From NCBI GenBank assembly GCA_016928755.1, contig JAFGKB010000334.1:1-21298 (forward strand): DNA of 21,298 nt. The letters are read 5' to 3'. Shown one piece after another: positions 1 to 8,376 of this stretch. The stretch's first letter is position 1; each line of letters starts with the position of its first letter. The notes beneath the pieces are model-generated. The model was not told where the DNA came from and searched no databases. It saw only the letters and a list, made by a program, of their open reading frames with translations. The position numbers and the translations under genes were made by a program. This DNA comes from Anaerolineae bacterium (GTDB taxonomy: Bacteria; Chloroflexota; Anaerolineae; B4-G1; SLSP01).

Positions 1-19
1 ATTATACTCTTCTGAACGC

Positions 20-445
20 TTAGAAAGGAATATCATCCTCTTCATAGGGTGCCGGAGGTTCAGATGCTATCGAGCTATCAAAAGAACCGCCAACTTCACT
101 CCGCCCACCTAAGAATTTAATGGTGGTGGCGGTGAGTTCATAAGAAGCACCGGGCGTGCCATCGCGGCGCGTCCAAACACGTGGCCCACCGGTATCACGG
201 TCGGGGGCCAGACGCCCCTCGACAAACACCTGTTTACCTTTACTGAGATACTCATTACAAACCTCGGCTAACTTACGCCAAGCTGTGATACGAAACCAAA
301 TAGTCTCTTCACCTTGCGAACCATCCGGATTATTCCATTTGCGGCTAGTAGCGATACTAAATGAGGTCACAGGAGTGCCATCTGATGTATAGCGCATCTC
401 TGGATCGCGACCTAAGTTGCCAATAATTGTGACTTTATGATACAT
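20..445 (-). CDS. ssb: Single-stranded DNA-binding protein (SSB)
   Basis: Binds and protects single-stranded DNA during replication, recombination and repair, and recruits partner proteins through its C-terminal tip. The 141-residue product begins MYHKVTIIGNLGRDPEMRYT, the typical start of the bacterial SSB OB-fold, which spans about residues 1-110 and includes the family's WFRITAWRKLAE and GKQVFVEGRL motifs. A short acidic linker leads to the tip EEDDIPF, equivalent to the canonical DDDIPF that contacts RecO, PriA, exonucleases and other clients. At 141 residues it is shorter than E. coli SSB (178), mainly in the disordered linker. The ATG at 443-445 is preceded by a strong GAGGAGGGA ribosome site, supporting this start. 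It lies 37 bases after the amidase gene on the same strand and may be read through from it. Confidence 0.97.
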   Translation of the reverse strand: MYHKVTIIGNLGRDPEMRYTSDGTPVTSFSIATSRKWNNPDGSQGEETIWFRITAWRKLAEVCNEYLSKGKQVFVEGRLAPDRDTGGPRVWTRRDGTPGASYELTATTIKFLGGRSEVGGSFDSSIASEPPAPYEEDDIPF

Positions 446-482
446 AACGTTCCCTCCTCATTAGGAAATAAAGTAGTGACCC

Positions 483-1247
483 TTACTGCCAATCGCCTTC
501 AACAAAACAGATAAGGCCATCAACAATCCCTTGGGCTACAATATCGGGATGCTGGGTTAGAAGTTCGCGATCGTCCAGCATAAAACCCGTCTCGATAATT
601 GCAGCCGGTGTGTTACGGTCAATTTCATAGTATGCATGATAACGGGTCATATCATAGGTGATGGTGTGCGCATCGAATGGCAAACCCGTGCGCTCTTGAT
701 AATAACGGCTGACACAATCTACCAATCGTTCAGAAGCACGGTCCACATATCCCGACTCGGCCCGCGCCACCTTGAAACCGGTCTTTCCAGGATAGGTACA
801 GGAATCGGCGTGGATGGAGATCAATGCTTGCGCCTGGTAACCGGCCAGTCGACTATCGAACTCTTCAAGTAAATCTGCCTCCCATCCATGAGCAGTTAGC
901 AAAGCCACAACACGGCGGGCGACATCGGTGTTAATATCAACCTCTTGCAGGCCATCAGGACAAATTGCCCCGCTATCACTGCCTGTATGGCCCGCAATCA
1001 CACCGATACGTGTCACCTGGGGTGTCGCCGGGGTAGGCGTAGGCAACGACTCTGGCGTACCCTCCGTCAAGGGTATGGTAAAGACCCCGCCCTCTTGGAC
1101 CGGCGCGGCAGGCTCACCGGTCCGCGCCGAGATAATAGGGAGAATATCGGTAGGCACAGTTAAAGCCGCGAAACATGCAATAAGTACCAAGACACGAATT
1201 GTCCACCCCACGGCCCAAGGGTCAGAAGCGGTATTGTTATTTGGCAC
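483..1247 (-). CDS. N-acetylmuramoyl-L-alanine amidase (Amidase_3 family), membrane-anchored or secreted
   Basis: Predicted zinc amidase that cleaves the bond between N-acetylmuramic acid and L-alanine in peptidoglycan, used in cell separation or wall remodelling. The 254-residue product has a hydrophobic segment at about residues 15-32 that should act as an uncleaved anchor or signal peptide, then a Pro/Thr-rich linker (about 64-76). The Amidase_3 domain covers about 79-250. Its expected zinc ligands are visible: H87 in AGHTGSDSGA, E102 in GLQEVDIN and H146 in ISIHADS. The catalytic glutamate is E219 in AAIIETGFM. The start codon is GTG (1245-1247), with an AAAGGG ribosome site about 10 bases upstream. 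The gene lies 59 bases downstream of the first pseudo-hydrolase and 37 bases upstream of ssb. No sporulation genes are nearby, so a CwlD-like role is not supported. Confidence 0.9.
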   Translation of the reverse strand: MPNNNTASDPWAVGWTIRVLVLIACFAALTVPTDILPIISARTGEPAAPVQEGGVFTIPLTEGTPESLPTPTPATPQVTRIGVIAGHTGSDSGAICPDGLQEVDINTDVARRVVALLTAHGWEADLLEEFDSRLAGYQAQALISIHADSCTYPGKTGFKVARAESGYVDRASERLVDCVSRYYQERTGLPFDAHTITYDMTRYHAYYEIDRNTPAAIIETGFMLDDRELLTQHPDIVAQGIVDGLICFVEGDWQ

Positions 1248-1306
1248 GCGCTTATACCCTTTCTTTCACTAAATTAGTTCCCGGACTAAAATATCCTTGA
1301 AATGCC

Positions 1307-2095
1307 TTAATGGGACCACAGCAAACGTTCCTGGATCCCAAATATTGATTCCCAATCTCCGCGATACATCAGAAAATTTAATAAGAGACGCTTAAACATC
1401 ATTGTATCTTCAAGCATAGGATAATGCTGCGCTTTTTTCAATAAGAAAACTCGCATATTCGATTTTAATTCGTTAATCAGCTCTACCACCGGTGGTTCAA
1501 CAATCGGGTCCTGTTGCCCATAAATTAAGAGTACCGGAACTTCGATGCTGGATAGCGCCGCTTGTAAATCCAATACCAGCACCGACTTGAGACTTTCGAC
1601 AATTGCCGAGCTATCAGTTCGCGGAGCCTCAATAACAACCTCATCATAAAGATTGAGTCGCCGCCCCAAGATACTCTGGGCCGGGTTATCACTGCCACGG
1701 AAATCACTTAATACACGCGCTATATACTCACCGGCCAACGGTACACCGATAGCCATGACCTGCCGCGCCTTTTCTGGATACCGAGCGGCAGTCAATAAAG
1801 CAACCACACCCCCTAACCCGTGACCAATCAAAGGAATGTGGTAGAGTTGCAACTGATCCATAAATTCAACGAGCTGTTTAACATACTCTTCAACTTTATA
1901 ACGTGTAACAACTTTATCAGAAGCCCCAAAGCCCCAAAAATCCAATGCATAGCTACGATACGCAGATGACAAGTCCATCATTGAGGGGACCCAGTAACGA
2001 CTGGACCCCAACCAATCATGAAGAAAAAGTAACGATTCGCCATGCCCCATAACCTCATAGTGCACCAGCCCTGTATTGAGAAGCACATCGCCCAT
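1307..2095 (-). CDS. Alpha/beta hydrolase-fold protein lacking the nucleophilic serine (pseudo-hydrolase, copy 1)
   Basis: A 262-residue alpha/beta hydrolase-fold protein. The oxyanion-side motif LHDWLGS (25-31) and the subfamily motif ALDFWGFG (50-57) are present. The nucleophile elbow reads IGHGLGG (90-96), so position 93, normally serine, is glycine (codon GGG). The other two triad positions remain: D196 in GQQDP and H224 in AQHYP. Ordinary serine-hydrolase chemistry is therefore not expected. Residues about 120-180 form the variable cap. The product aligns without gaps to the next gene upstream (2120-2908), and all three triad positions coincide, so this is a tandem duplication; the two elbow glycines use different codons. 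A GGGAGG ribosome site precedes the ATG. It sits 24 bases after its paralogue, last in the kinase-receiver-hydrolase-hydrolase run. A ligand-binding or regulatory role is inference. Confidence 0.9.
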   Translation of the reverse strand: MGDVLLNTGLVHYEVMGHGESLLFLHDWLGSSRYWVPSMMDLSSAYRSYALDFWGFGASDKVVTRYKVEEYVKQLVEFMDQLQLYHIPLIGHGLGGVVALLTAARYPEKARQVMAIGVPLAGEYIARVLSDFRGSDNPAQSILGRRLNLYDEVVIEAPRTDSSAIVESLKSVLVLDLQAALSSIEVPVLLIYGQQDPIVEPPVVELINELKSNMRVFLLKKAQHYPMLEDTMMFKRLLLNFLMYRGDWESIFGIQERLLWSH

Positions 2096-2119
2096 GGCTA
2101 AAGCCTCCCTTCAATGAAC

Positions 2120-2908
2120 TCATCTTATGCGCCGGCGCCATTCACTCTTCATATTGTAGGCATCCCAATCGTCCTTATGCATCAGGAAATCGCGAAGTAA
2201 CCGGTTAAATTTACTGGTATCCTCCAACATAGGATAATGCTGCGCCTCTTCAAAAGGATAGCTCAAGGCATTGTAGTCTAAGTCTTCAATAATATCCTCA
2301 TCAGGCGGCTGAATAATAGGATCTGCCTGCCCATAGACTAGGAGCAATGGCATTTCTATCTCATCCAGAACATCTGCAATGTCTTTCGTCATCATAGACC
2401 GTATACTTTGTACTACGGCATCGCTATCGGTCTTAGTAGCCTCCATCTCGACTTCTTCATACGACTTCAAGCGGCGTCCCAGAATAGCTTTGGCCGGATT
2501 ATCGCCACCACCAAAGTTCATCAGTCGGGAACCAATATGGCTACTCATCAAGGGGGTGCTCACTGTCATAATCTGCTCCACCCGTTCAGGGAACTGAGCA
2601 GCAAATAACAGCGCTACGACACCACCTAAGCCGTGGCCAATCAATGGGACTTTACCAATACCCATCTGATCCATAAAGAGCGCCACTTGGCCCACATATC
2701 CAGCAACGGTGTATTTAGCGCGTACCTTATCAGAATCTCCAAATCCCCAGAAGTCCAACGCGTAAGCACGATAAGAGGAAGACATATCCACCATTGTTGG
2801 AACCCAATAACGCCAAGATCCCAACCAATCGTGGAGGAACAGCAATGGCTTTCCCCTACCTAGTGCCTCATAGTGCACCAGACTACTTTCGAGGATAATA
2901 GCACTCAT
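2120..2908 (-). CDS. Alpha/beta hydrolase-fold protein lacking the nucleophilic serine (pseudo-hydrolase, copy 2)
   Basis: Tandem paralogue of the gene at 1307-2095, also 262 residues. It shares LHDWLGSWRYW (25-35), ALDFWGFGDSDK (50-61) and a nucleophile elbow reading IGHGLGG (90-96) with glycine at position 93 (codon GGC). D196 (GQADP) and H224 (AQHYP) of the triad are retained. The C-terminus is strongly charged and ends WRRRIR. The third paralogue, at 12635-13420, has GHSMGG, so the ancestral subfamily very probably had serine and these two copies lost it, most simply before they duplicated. AGGAG precedes the ATG. The gene begins 23 bases after the stop of the single-domain receiver (2932-3312), so co-transcription with the hybrid kinase is likely. 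It could be a ligand receptor, a chaperone-like partner of the kinase, or an enzyme using unusual chemistry; the first is my preference, with low certainty. Confidence 0.9.
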   Translation of the reverse strand: MSAIILESSLVHYEALGRGKPLLFLHDWLGSWRYWVPTMVDMSSSYRAYALDFWGFGDSDKVRAKYTVAGYVGQVALFMDQMGIGKVPLIGHGLGGVVALLFAAQFPERVEQIMTVSTPLMSSHIGSRLMNFGGGDNPAKAILGRRLKSYEEVEMEATKTDSDAVVQSIRSMMTKDIADVLDEIEMPLLLVYGQADPIIQPPDEDIIEDLDYNALSYPFEEAQHYPMLEDTSKFNRLLRDFLMHKDDWDAYNMKSEWRRRIR

Positions 2909-2931
2909 AGGCTAAACTCCTCTCAATAAAA

Positions 2932-3312
2932 TCAGGCTTTGCCGATTTCTTTTAAAATGCGTTCTACCTGCTCCGTCAACTCATCAGGAGCAAAAGGCTT
3001 CAAGATATAATCTTGTGCCCCAACGTCCAATCCTTCTTCGATCTCGCTCTCTTGACCCTTAGCAGAGAGGAAAACCACCGGTATATTCTCTGTCAGTGGA
3101 TTCTCCTTAAGCTTCTTACAAGCTTCATAGCCTGTCATTCTAGGCATCCTGACATCCATTAAAATTAAATCTGGCTGTACATCAGGAGCCATCTGAACAG
3201 CTTGTTCCCCATTTGATGCTTTCTCAACTTCATAGCCAGCAAACTGTAATGTAAAGGCTATCAAATCTCGGATGTCACGCTCATCCTCAGCTACCAGAAT
3301 TTTTTTAGCCAT
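2932..3312 (-). CDS. Single-domain response regulator (CheY-like receiver)
   Basis: A 126-residue stand-alone receiver that should accept a phosphoryl group from a histidine kinase and signal through protein-protein contacts, since it has no output domain. The acidic pocket is E9/D10, the phospho-acceptor is D53 in LILMDVRMP, the switch Ser is S83 in FLSAK, and the conserved Lys is K105 in LKPF, so all key residues are present. It starts 6 bases after the stop of the hybrid kinase and is followed 23 bases later by the pseudo-hydrolase pair. It is therefore the obvious phosphorylation partner of the kinase, and perhaps the link between kinase and hydrolases. A GAGAGG ribosome site lies very close to the ATG. 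Confidence 0.95.
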   Translation of the reverse strand: MAKKILVAEDERDIRDLIAFTLQFAGYEVEKASNGEQAVQMAPDVQPDLILMDVRMPRMTGYEACKKLKENPLTENIPVVFLSAKGQESEIEEGLDVGAQDYILKPFAPDELTEQVERILKEIGKA

Positions 3313-3318
3313 CCTCTC

Positions 3319-6300
3319 TTACTCCTCATACACAACCATCCCATTAACCAGATGGGAGATTTCTTCAGCTAAAGCCTCTCCTGAAAAAGGCTTGCTTAGA
3401 AAGCGATCGACCCCCATAGCCTCTAACTGCTGGGCTTTTCCATTTGAACCCGTCACACCATCCAACATCACAATCACCGGTATATCCATTGTGTCTTTAT
3501 GACGTTTGATAGCTTCTAAAACCTGATAACCATCAATATCAGGTAGTTTCAAATTCAACAGAATCAATGCAGGGTCTAACTCCTTTACCAACTCTAAAGC
3601 ATGTTTCCCTAAACGCGCGGCATGAACACCAAGACCTTGTGTATAAAGTGAACGGCGCATCATGTCTAACGTTTCAGGGTCATCGTCCACAACTAAAACC
3701 GTTCCTTGTTTACAAAGGATACGATCAATAACCTGCAGTAGTTTATGCTCATCCAAGGGCTTCGTCAGATACTCGGCGGCACCAAGACGCAAACCCCGCT
3801 CACGGTCAAGCACAACCGAGATCACGACTACCGGAATACCCGCAGTTACAGGCTCGCGCTTAAGCAATTGTAACACCTCGAATCCATCCAAATCAGGCAG
3901 ACGAATATCCAAGGAGATCAAGTCCGGGAGTTGTATGCGTGCCATATGGAGCGCGTCCTCACCCGAATGTGCGATCAGGATATGATAGCCTTCATTTTCC
4001 AATGTAACCCGTAGGAATTCGGCAATTTGGACATCATCTTCCACCACTAAGATCGTCGTCTTAGCCGGCTGTGAGTCTCCCATCAAAGTAGACGGCCCAA
4101 TACCCACATCTACAGTAGGCTCATTGTCCGCCAATGGTAAGGTAAAGTAGAAAATACTGCCTTTATCTAACTCGCTTTCTACCCAAATCTCACCACCATG
4201 CAACTGTACTAACGAGAATGTAATAGCCAACCCTAGCCCGGTACCTGAAATCTCACGCACGCCGGGGTCATCCACCCTATAAAAACGCTCAAAAATTTGC
4301 AGCTTATCTTTTTCAGAAATACCAATACCGGTATCGGCAACGGCTATATGCATTACGCCATCACGTACATAAGCATATACAGCAACTTCGCCCCCATCAG
4401 GTGTATATTTATACGAGTTCCCGGCCAAATTAGTTATAATCTGAGTGACACGGGAGGGGTCACCATACACCAAGGGCAAGCTAGGGGGAACAATAGCTCT
4501 TAACGTCAAGGACTTCTCCGCCGCTTTCGGATGCAAGGTATCTACAACTTGTTGTACTATCGGGCCAACATCCACCGGCTCCAAGTGCAATTCAACACGC
4601 CCGGTTTCGATGCGTGAAATATCCAATAAATCATTGACAAGATTTGTCAACCGGTCAACATTCGACTTCACAATACGCAAAAAGCTATTCTGTTGCTCGG
4701 AAAGCGGCCCGGTAGCCCCCATCAAGATAAGGTCAACATAGCCCTTAATGGCGGTCATCGGTGTGCGCAACTCATGAGAGACGGTAGACACAAACTCGTT
4801 TTTAGCCCGGTCAGCTTCTACGATAGCCGTTATATCACGGAAAACCGAGACAATCCCCAAGAATTCATAACGGGGTGAGACAACTGGCGAGAGATGGATA
4901 CTTACCACTCCACGTTCTGTGTCCAGACGCTCCACAAGGAAATCACCGGCCTGGTAGGAGCGGGGATTATGCCGCCAGGCATCAACTTGGGCCATCCACT
5001 CACGCGCACGTGAGCCATACAATCCCAACATATCATCCAGGAACCGGCCCAGGGCTTGGGAACGGGAAACTGAGAGAATACGCTCCGCAGCAGCATTAAA
5101 CAAGATGACACGTCCGTTGGCATCCGCAACCATCACGCCATCCGCAATACCTTCCAAAATAGCCTGATTCTTAGCGGCCTCAATCTGTTGGGAGCGCAGC
5201 ATAGTCCCTAACCGTTCTGCCTGCCCCCGAATAAGGCGATAAAGTTCCGCATTATTCAGTGCATTGCCTAACTGAACTGCAGCAGCTTCGACCAAGCGCA
5301 ATTCAGTCTCAGTGAAAGCACTCGCATGTTTAGACTGTAAGAAGACCACCCCTAAGGCGTTGTCCTCACGTCCCATAATGGGCACGGCCAACACCGCGCA
5401 GGTATCACTACTTCTGTCAATGACCCAACGGTCATCTTTGAAAACATCCGGGATGACGACCGCTTGACGGTTATTCAACACCCAGCCCACCAACCCATCA
5501 CTACGCGAGAACCGGGTAACCAGTCCGCCCGGTGGAATCTGGTCCGGACGGCCAATAGCCGCACGGATCAGTAATTGACCGGTATTAGTATCGGCTAACA
5601 ATACCGAGCCACGCTCAGCCTTAACCGCATCGCGGAGGATTAAGAGCGCTTGATTCAAAACTCTATCAATATCGAGCGTAGAGACTAACTCCGAAGCTAA
5701 CCGGTACAGGACATCTGTACGATCGCGCTCCAACTTAAGGTCTTCTAAAGCCGCAGCAAGTTCCAAAGTGCGCTCATGCACACGACTTTCCAACTCTTGA
5801 GAGAAAGACTTAACCTCATCAAATAACCGGGCATTTTCGACAGCCACAGAAACTTGGTCCGCTAACGCGGTTAAAGTCGCAACTTCTGTAGGGAAGAAGT
5901 CACCGGTCTGTTCACGACTAGCCTCTAGTATCCCCACCGCACGGCCATCCACCGTGAGAGGCACCAGTATAGCCGAGCCAATCGGTACCGCGCTATCGGA
6001 AAGCATAGGATCAGCATAAGCATCATCAATAACAATAGGCATCCCAGTTTGTCCAACAGAACCAACCAGGCCCTCACCACGAGCAAAAGTGATACCCTCA
6101 AGGTGCTTTAGCGCATAACCGGATACAGCTTTGGGTATAAAATTACGCCCCTTCTTATCCTGTAAGAAGATAATTGCGTGATCATAACCTAATAAACCAG
6201 TCACAGCACTCGCTACTGTATCTAATACAGATTGCAAATCTAGCTTGGTCGTAATTGAACGGCTTAATTCATTAAATAGCTGCAAAGTATCAACCCGACT

Positions 6301-8376
6301 CTTGAGGTCCTCAACCAAGCGGTTATTCTGGATTATCAGAGAGACTTGCGCCGCGAAGATTTCGACCAGCTCAGCTTTTGAACGGGTCGGGATACGTCCA
6401 TTGACGGGCATATCAAGGGACATCATTCCTACAACTTCACCGCTACTGTTCCTCAGTAAAGTCAGGAACACATCTTCACGATGCCACATACCAGGTTTAC
6501 GGGCCTCAATACCATCGGGTAAAAAGCTCTCTATACCTGCGGTTAACGCACCGGCCTGTTCAGCCGGAATATAATAACAGCTCCCCAGACGGTAACGTTC
6601 CTGGAATAATGGCACAACCCGCTCCCAAGATACCGTGGTCCGTTTCATACGCTCCAGGTCTACCAAAGGAATACCCGCACCGGCAACACGCTGTAACTTT
6701 TTATTTTCCAAAACACTGATTAAGACGACGCCAAAACCAACGCTTTCCTGGATTGCATAAGCCACATCCAACAGCATATCCTCGAGCGGACGATCTGAGC
6801 GCATCGTCCGGCTAACTTCCAACAGTTTCCCCATCTGTTCAGCACGTTGGTGCATTAATTCACCACGCTCTAGTTGCAACTGGTAATGCCGCGCATTACC
6901 AACGGCAATAGAAGTTTGGACGGAGAGACCTTCAACAAATTCTAACATAGAAGCTGCAAAAGCTTGAGGACGAGAACTCTGAATTAATATAATCGCCGCA
7001 AGTTGTTTCTCGTAGAAAACGGGGGTCAGAAGTAATGAGCTAGTACCCGGTAGGTAGTCGGGGCTAAGAGTCTGCTCCACATCAGGGAGATAGTAAGTCT
7101 CGGGCTGCTCCACAAAATGCCACAATGGAGGTGATTTCTGCGGATTCGACAACAGTTCTTTAATGTATGTCAAATCCTTATCTTCATAACCATAAAAAGC
7201 GCGTAGCTCAAAACCACTTTCCATAGGTGCGACATTAGCCGCCGTCCCTGACCACAGGGCAATTAATCCGGCCTCCGCTCCACAGAATTTAATAGCCTCA
7301 CTGAGAACGATGTTTAAGATATGGTCTAAGTTTAACGTTGCCGTAATCTCCTGGGTCACTCGCTGAAGCGACTCTAAAGCATTGAGTCGTCTGCGTAACT
7401 CTTCATCAGTCTGTGTATACAGGCGTGCATTCTCAATAGCTATCGCCGCTTGTTCGGCCAGGACTTGCAAGAGTGAAATCTCATCTTCTGTGAAATGGTG
7501 CGACTTTGTGAATTGTACAGAGAGTAATCCGATCACCTCTTCAGCCCGGTGCATTGGAACATCAGCAAAAGCACGGAAACCTTCTGAACCGGACAGGGGC
7601 GCAATCTCGGCAAATCCTGGTTGCAAGTCTACATTTTCAGAGACTACTAACTCATTTGCGGCTACGGCATGAGCACGACCATAACGGATCACCGGGATGT
7701 TTTGAGAGAGTTCCCAATATTGCTCAGAGACACCACGTGCCGCGACCAAGTCTAGTAATTTCGTAGCCGGGTTAAGGACAAAAATAGCGGTGCGTTGACA
7801 ATGTAAAAAGCTAGACACTGCCCCGACAATAGATTCCAGGACCTCTTCTAAATCAAGAGAGACTCCCATTTTGGAAGCAACGGCCACTAAAGAACTCAGT
7901 TGAGGGGAACGTTGCAAGACTTCATCGGTTTGCGCATTCCGCAAACGGTCTAACGCCGTCACGTGGATTATGGTCAACATAGCACTAGCTAATTCAAAAT
8001 CATTGATGGTAAAGGGGGAACCCTGCCGGGTGAGAACCAGAACACCTGACCAGCTACCCATATTTACCGGCAAGCTAATACTACCCGCGATATCATAGCC
8101 CAAGCCACTAAGAGAGGTCTGTTGTTGTTCAAACGGTTTATCGGCAAGGCCAGACAACAACCGCCAAGCGGCTGCCGGTAGGTCCATATCCCCCACACTG
8201 TGTACCACAGCCACCGGGGTCATCCAGACCCAGGCCCCTCCACTACCGTTGAGCAGGCGCACGATTTCTTGTAAAGCTATGTCCCACATAGCATCCAGAT
8301 CCAAAGCCCGCGCCAATTGGCTGGCCAAGACCTGCGCTTTAGTATGTGGTGAGACAAGCTGTGATTGCGCGACCAT
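3319..8376 (-). CDS. Multi-GAF/PAS hybrid histidine kinase with two C-terminal receivers
   Basis: A 1685-residue sensor kinase without obvious membrane segments, so probably cytoplasmic. Domains by eye: a degenerate GAF-like region (10-145); GAF domains at about 175-318, 350-495, 530-685, 712-850 and 905-1045, joined by helical linkers; PAS (1065-1180); HisKA with phospho-acceptor H1201 in VSHELRTPM; and HATPase (about 1300-1415) with N-box N1320, DTGIGI at 1348-1353 and GTGLGLAI from 1378. Two receivers follow. REC1 (1441-1555) has E1446/D1447/D1448, acceptor D1490 and K1539. REC2 (1558-1680) has D1564-D1566 and K1662, but the acceptor position is N1608 (codon AAT at 3553-3555) and the switch Ser/Thr is missing (MLDG). 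The kinase is expected to autophosphorylate and pass phosphate to REC1 or the adjacent stand-alone receiver. The ligands of the GAF domains cannot be read from sequence. ATG at 8374-8376, with AGAGG about 12 bases upstream. Confidence 0.95.
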   Translation of the reverse strand: MVAQSQLVSPHTKAQVLASQLARALDLDAMWDIALQEIVRLLNGSGGAWVWMTPVAVVHSVGDMDLPAAAWRLLSGLADKPFEQQQTSLSGLGYDIAGSISLPVNMGSWSGVLVLTRQGSPFTINDFELASAMLTIIHVTALDRLRNAQTDEVLQRSPQLSSLVAVASKMGVSLDLEEVLESIVGAVSSFLHCQRTAIFVLNPATKLLDLVAARGVSEQYWELSQNIPVIRYGRAHAVAANELVVSENVDLQPGFAEIAPLSGSEGFRAFADVPMHRAEEVIGLLSVQFTKSHHFTEDEISLLQVLAEQAAIAIENARLYTQTDEELRRRLNALESLQRVTQEITATLNLDHILNIVLSEAIKFCGAEAGLIALWSGTAANVAPMESGFELRAFYGYEDKDLTYIKELLSNPQKSPPLWHFVEQPETYYLPDVEQTLSPDYLPGTSSLLLTPVFYEKQLAAIILIQSSRPQAFAASMLEFVEGLSVQTSIAVGNARHYQLQLERGELMHQRAEQMGKLLEVSRTMRSDRPLEDMLLDVAYAIQESVGFGVVLISVLENKKLQRVAGAGIPLVDLERMKRTTVSWERVVPLFQERYRLGSCYYIPAEQAGALTAGIESFLPDGIEARKPGMWHREDVFLTLLRNSSGEVVGMMSLDMPVNGRIPTRSKAELVEIFAAQVSLIIQNNRLVEDLKSRVDTLQLFNELSRSITTKLDLQSVLDTVASAVTGLLGYDHAIIFLQDKKGRNFIPKAVSGYALKHLEGITFARGEGLVGSVGQTGMPIVIDDAYADPMLSDSAVPIGSAILVPLTVDGRAVGILEASREQTGDFFPTEVATLTALADQVSVAVENARLFDEVKSFSQELESRVHERTLELAAALEDLKLERDRTDVLYRLASELVSTLDIDRVLNQALLILRDAVKAERGSVLLADTNTGQLLIRAAIGRPDQIPPGGLVTRFSRSDGLVGWVLNNRQAVVIPDVFKDDRWVIDRSSDTCAVLAVPIMGREDNALGVVFLQSKHASAFTETELRLVEAAAVQLGNALNNAELYRLIRGQAERLGTMLRSQQIEAAKNQAILEGIADGVMVADANGRVILFNAAAERILSVSRSQALGRFLDDMLGLYGSRAREWMAQVDAWRHNPRSYQAGDFLVERLDTERGVVSIHLSPVVSPRYEFLGIVSVFRDITAIVEADRAKNEFVSTVSHELRTPMTAIKGYVDLILMGATGPLSEQQNSFLRIVKSNVDRLTNLVNDLLDISRIETGRVELHLEPVDVGPIVQQVVDTLHPKAAEKSLTLRAIVPPSLPLVYGDPSRVTQIITNLAGNSYKYTPDGGEVAVYAYVRDGVMHIAVADTGIGISEKDKLQIFERFYRVDDPGVREISGTGLGLAITFSLVQLHGGEIWVESELDKGSIFYFTLPLADNEPTVDVGIGPSTLMGDSQPAKTTILVVEDDVQIAEFLRVTLENEGYHILIAHSGEDALHMARIQLPDLISLDIRLPDLDGFEVLQLLKREPVTAGIPVVVISVVLDRERGLRLGAAEYLTKPLDEHKLLQVIDRILCKQGTVLVVDDDPETLDMMRRSLYTQGLGVHAARLGKHALELVKELDPALILLNLKLPDIDGYQVLEAIKRHKDTMDIPVIVMLDGVTGSNGKAQQLEAMGVDRFLSKPFSGEALAEEISHLVNGMVVYEE

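Noticed and set aside
1262..1290. TTAGT/ACTAA inverted repeat between the first pseudo-hydrolase and the amidase, as a terminator
   Set aside because: Only five pairs with an AT-rich stem and no T-run; too weak to call.
3662..4878. Several plus-strand open frames of 60-107 codons opposite the hybrid kinase
   Set aside because: They lie antisense to a clear 1685-codon gene, show no family motifs, and reflect codon bias of the real gene.
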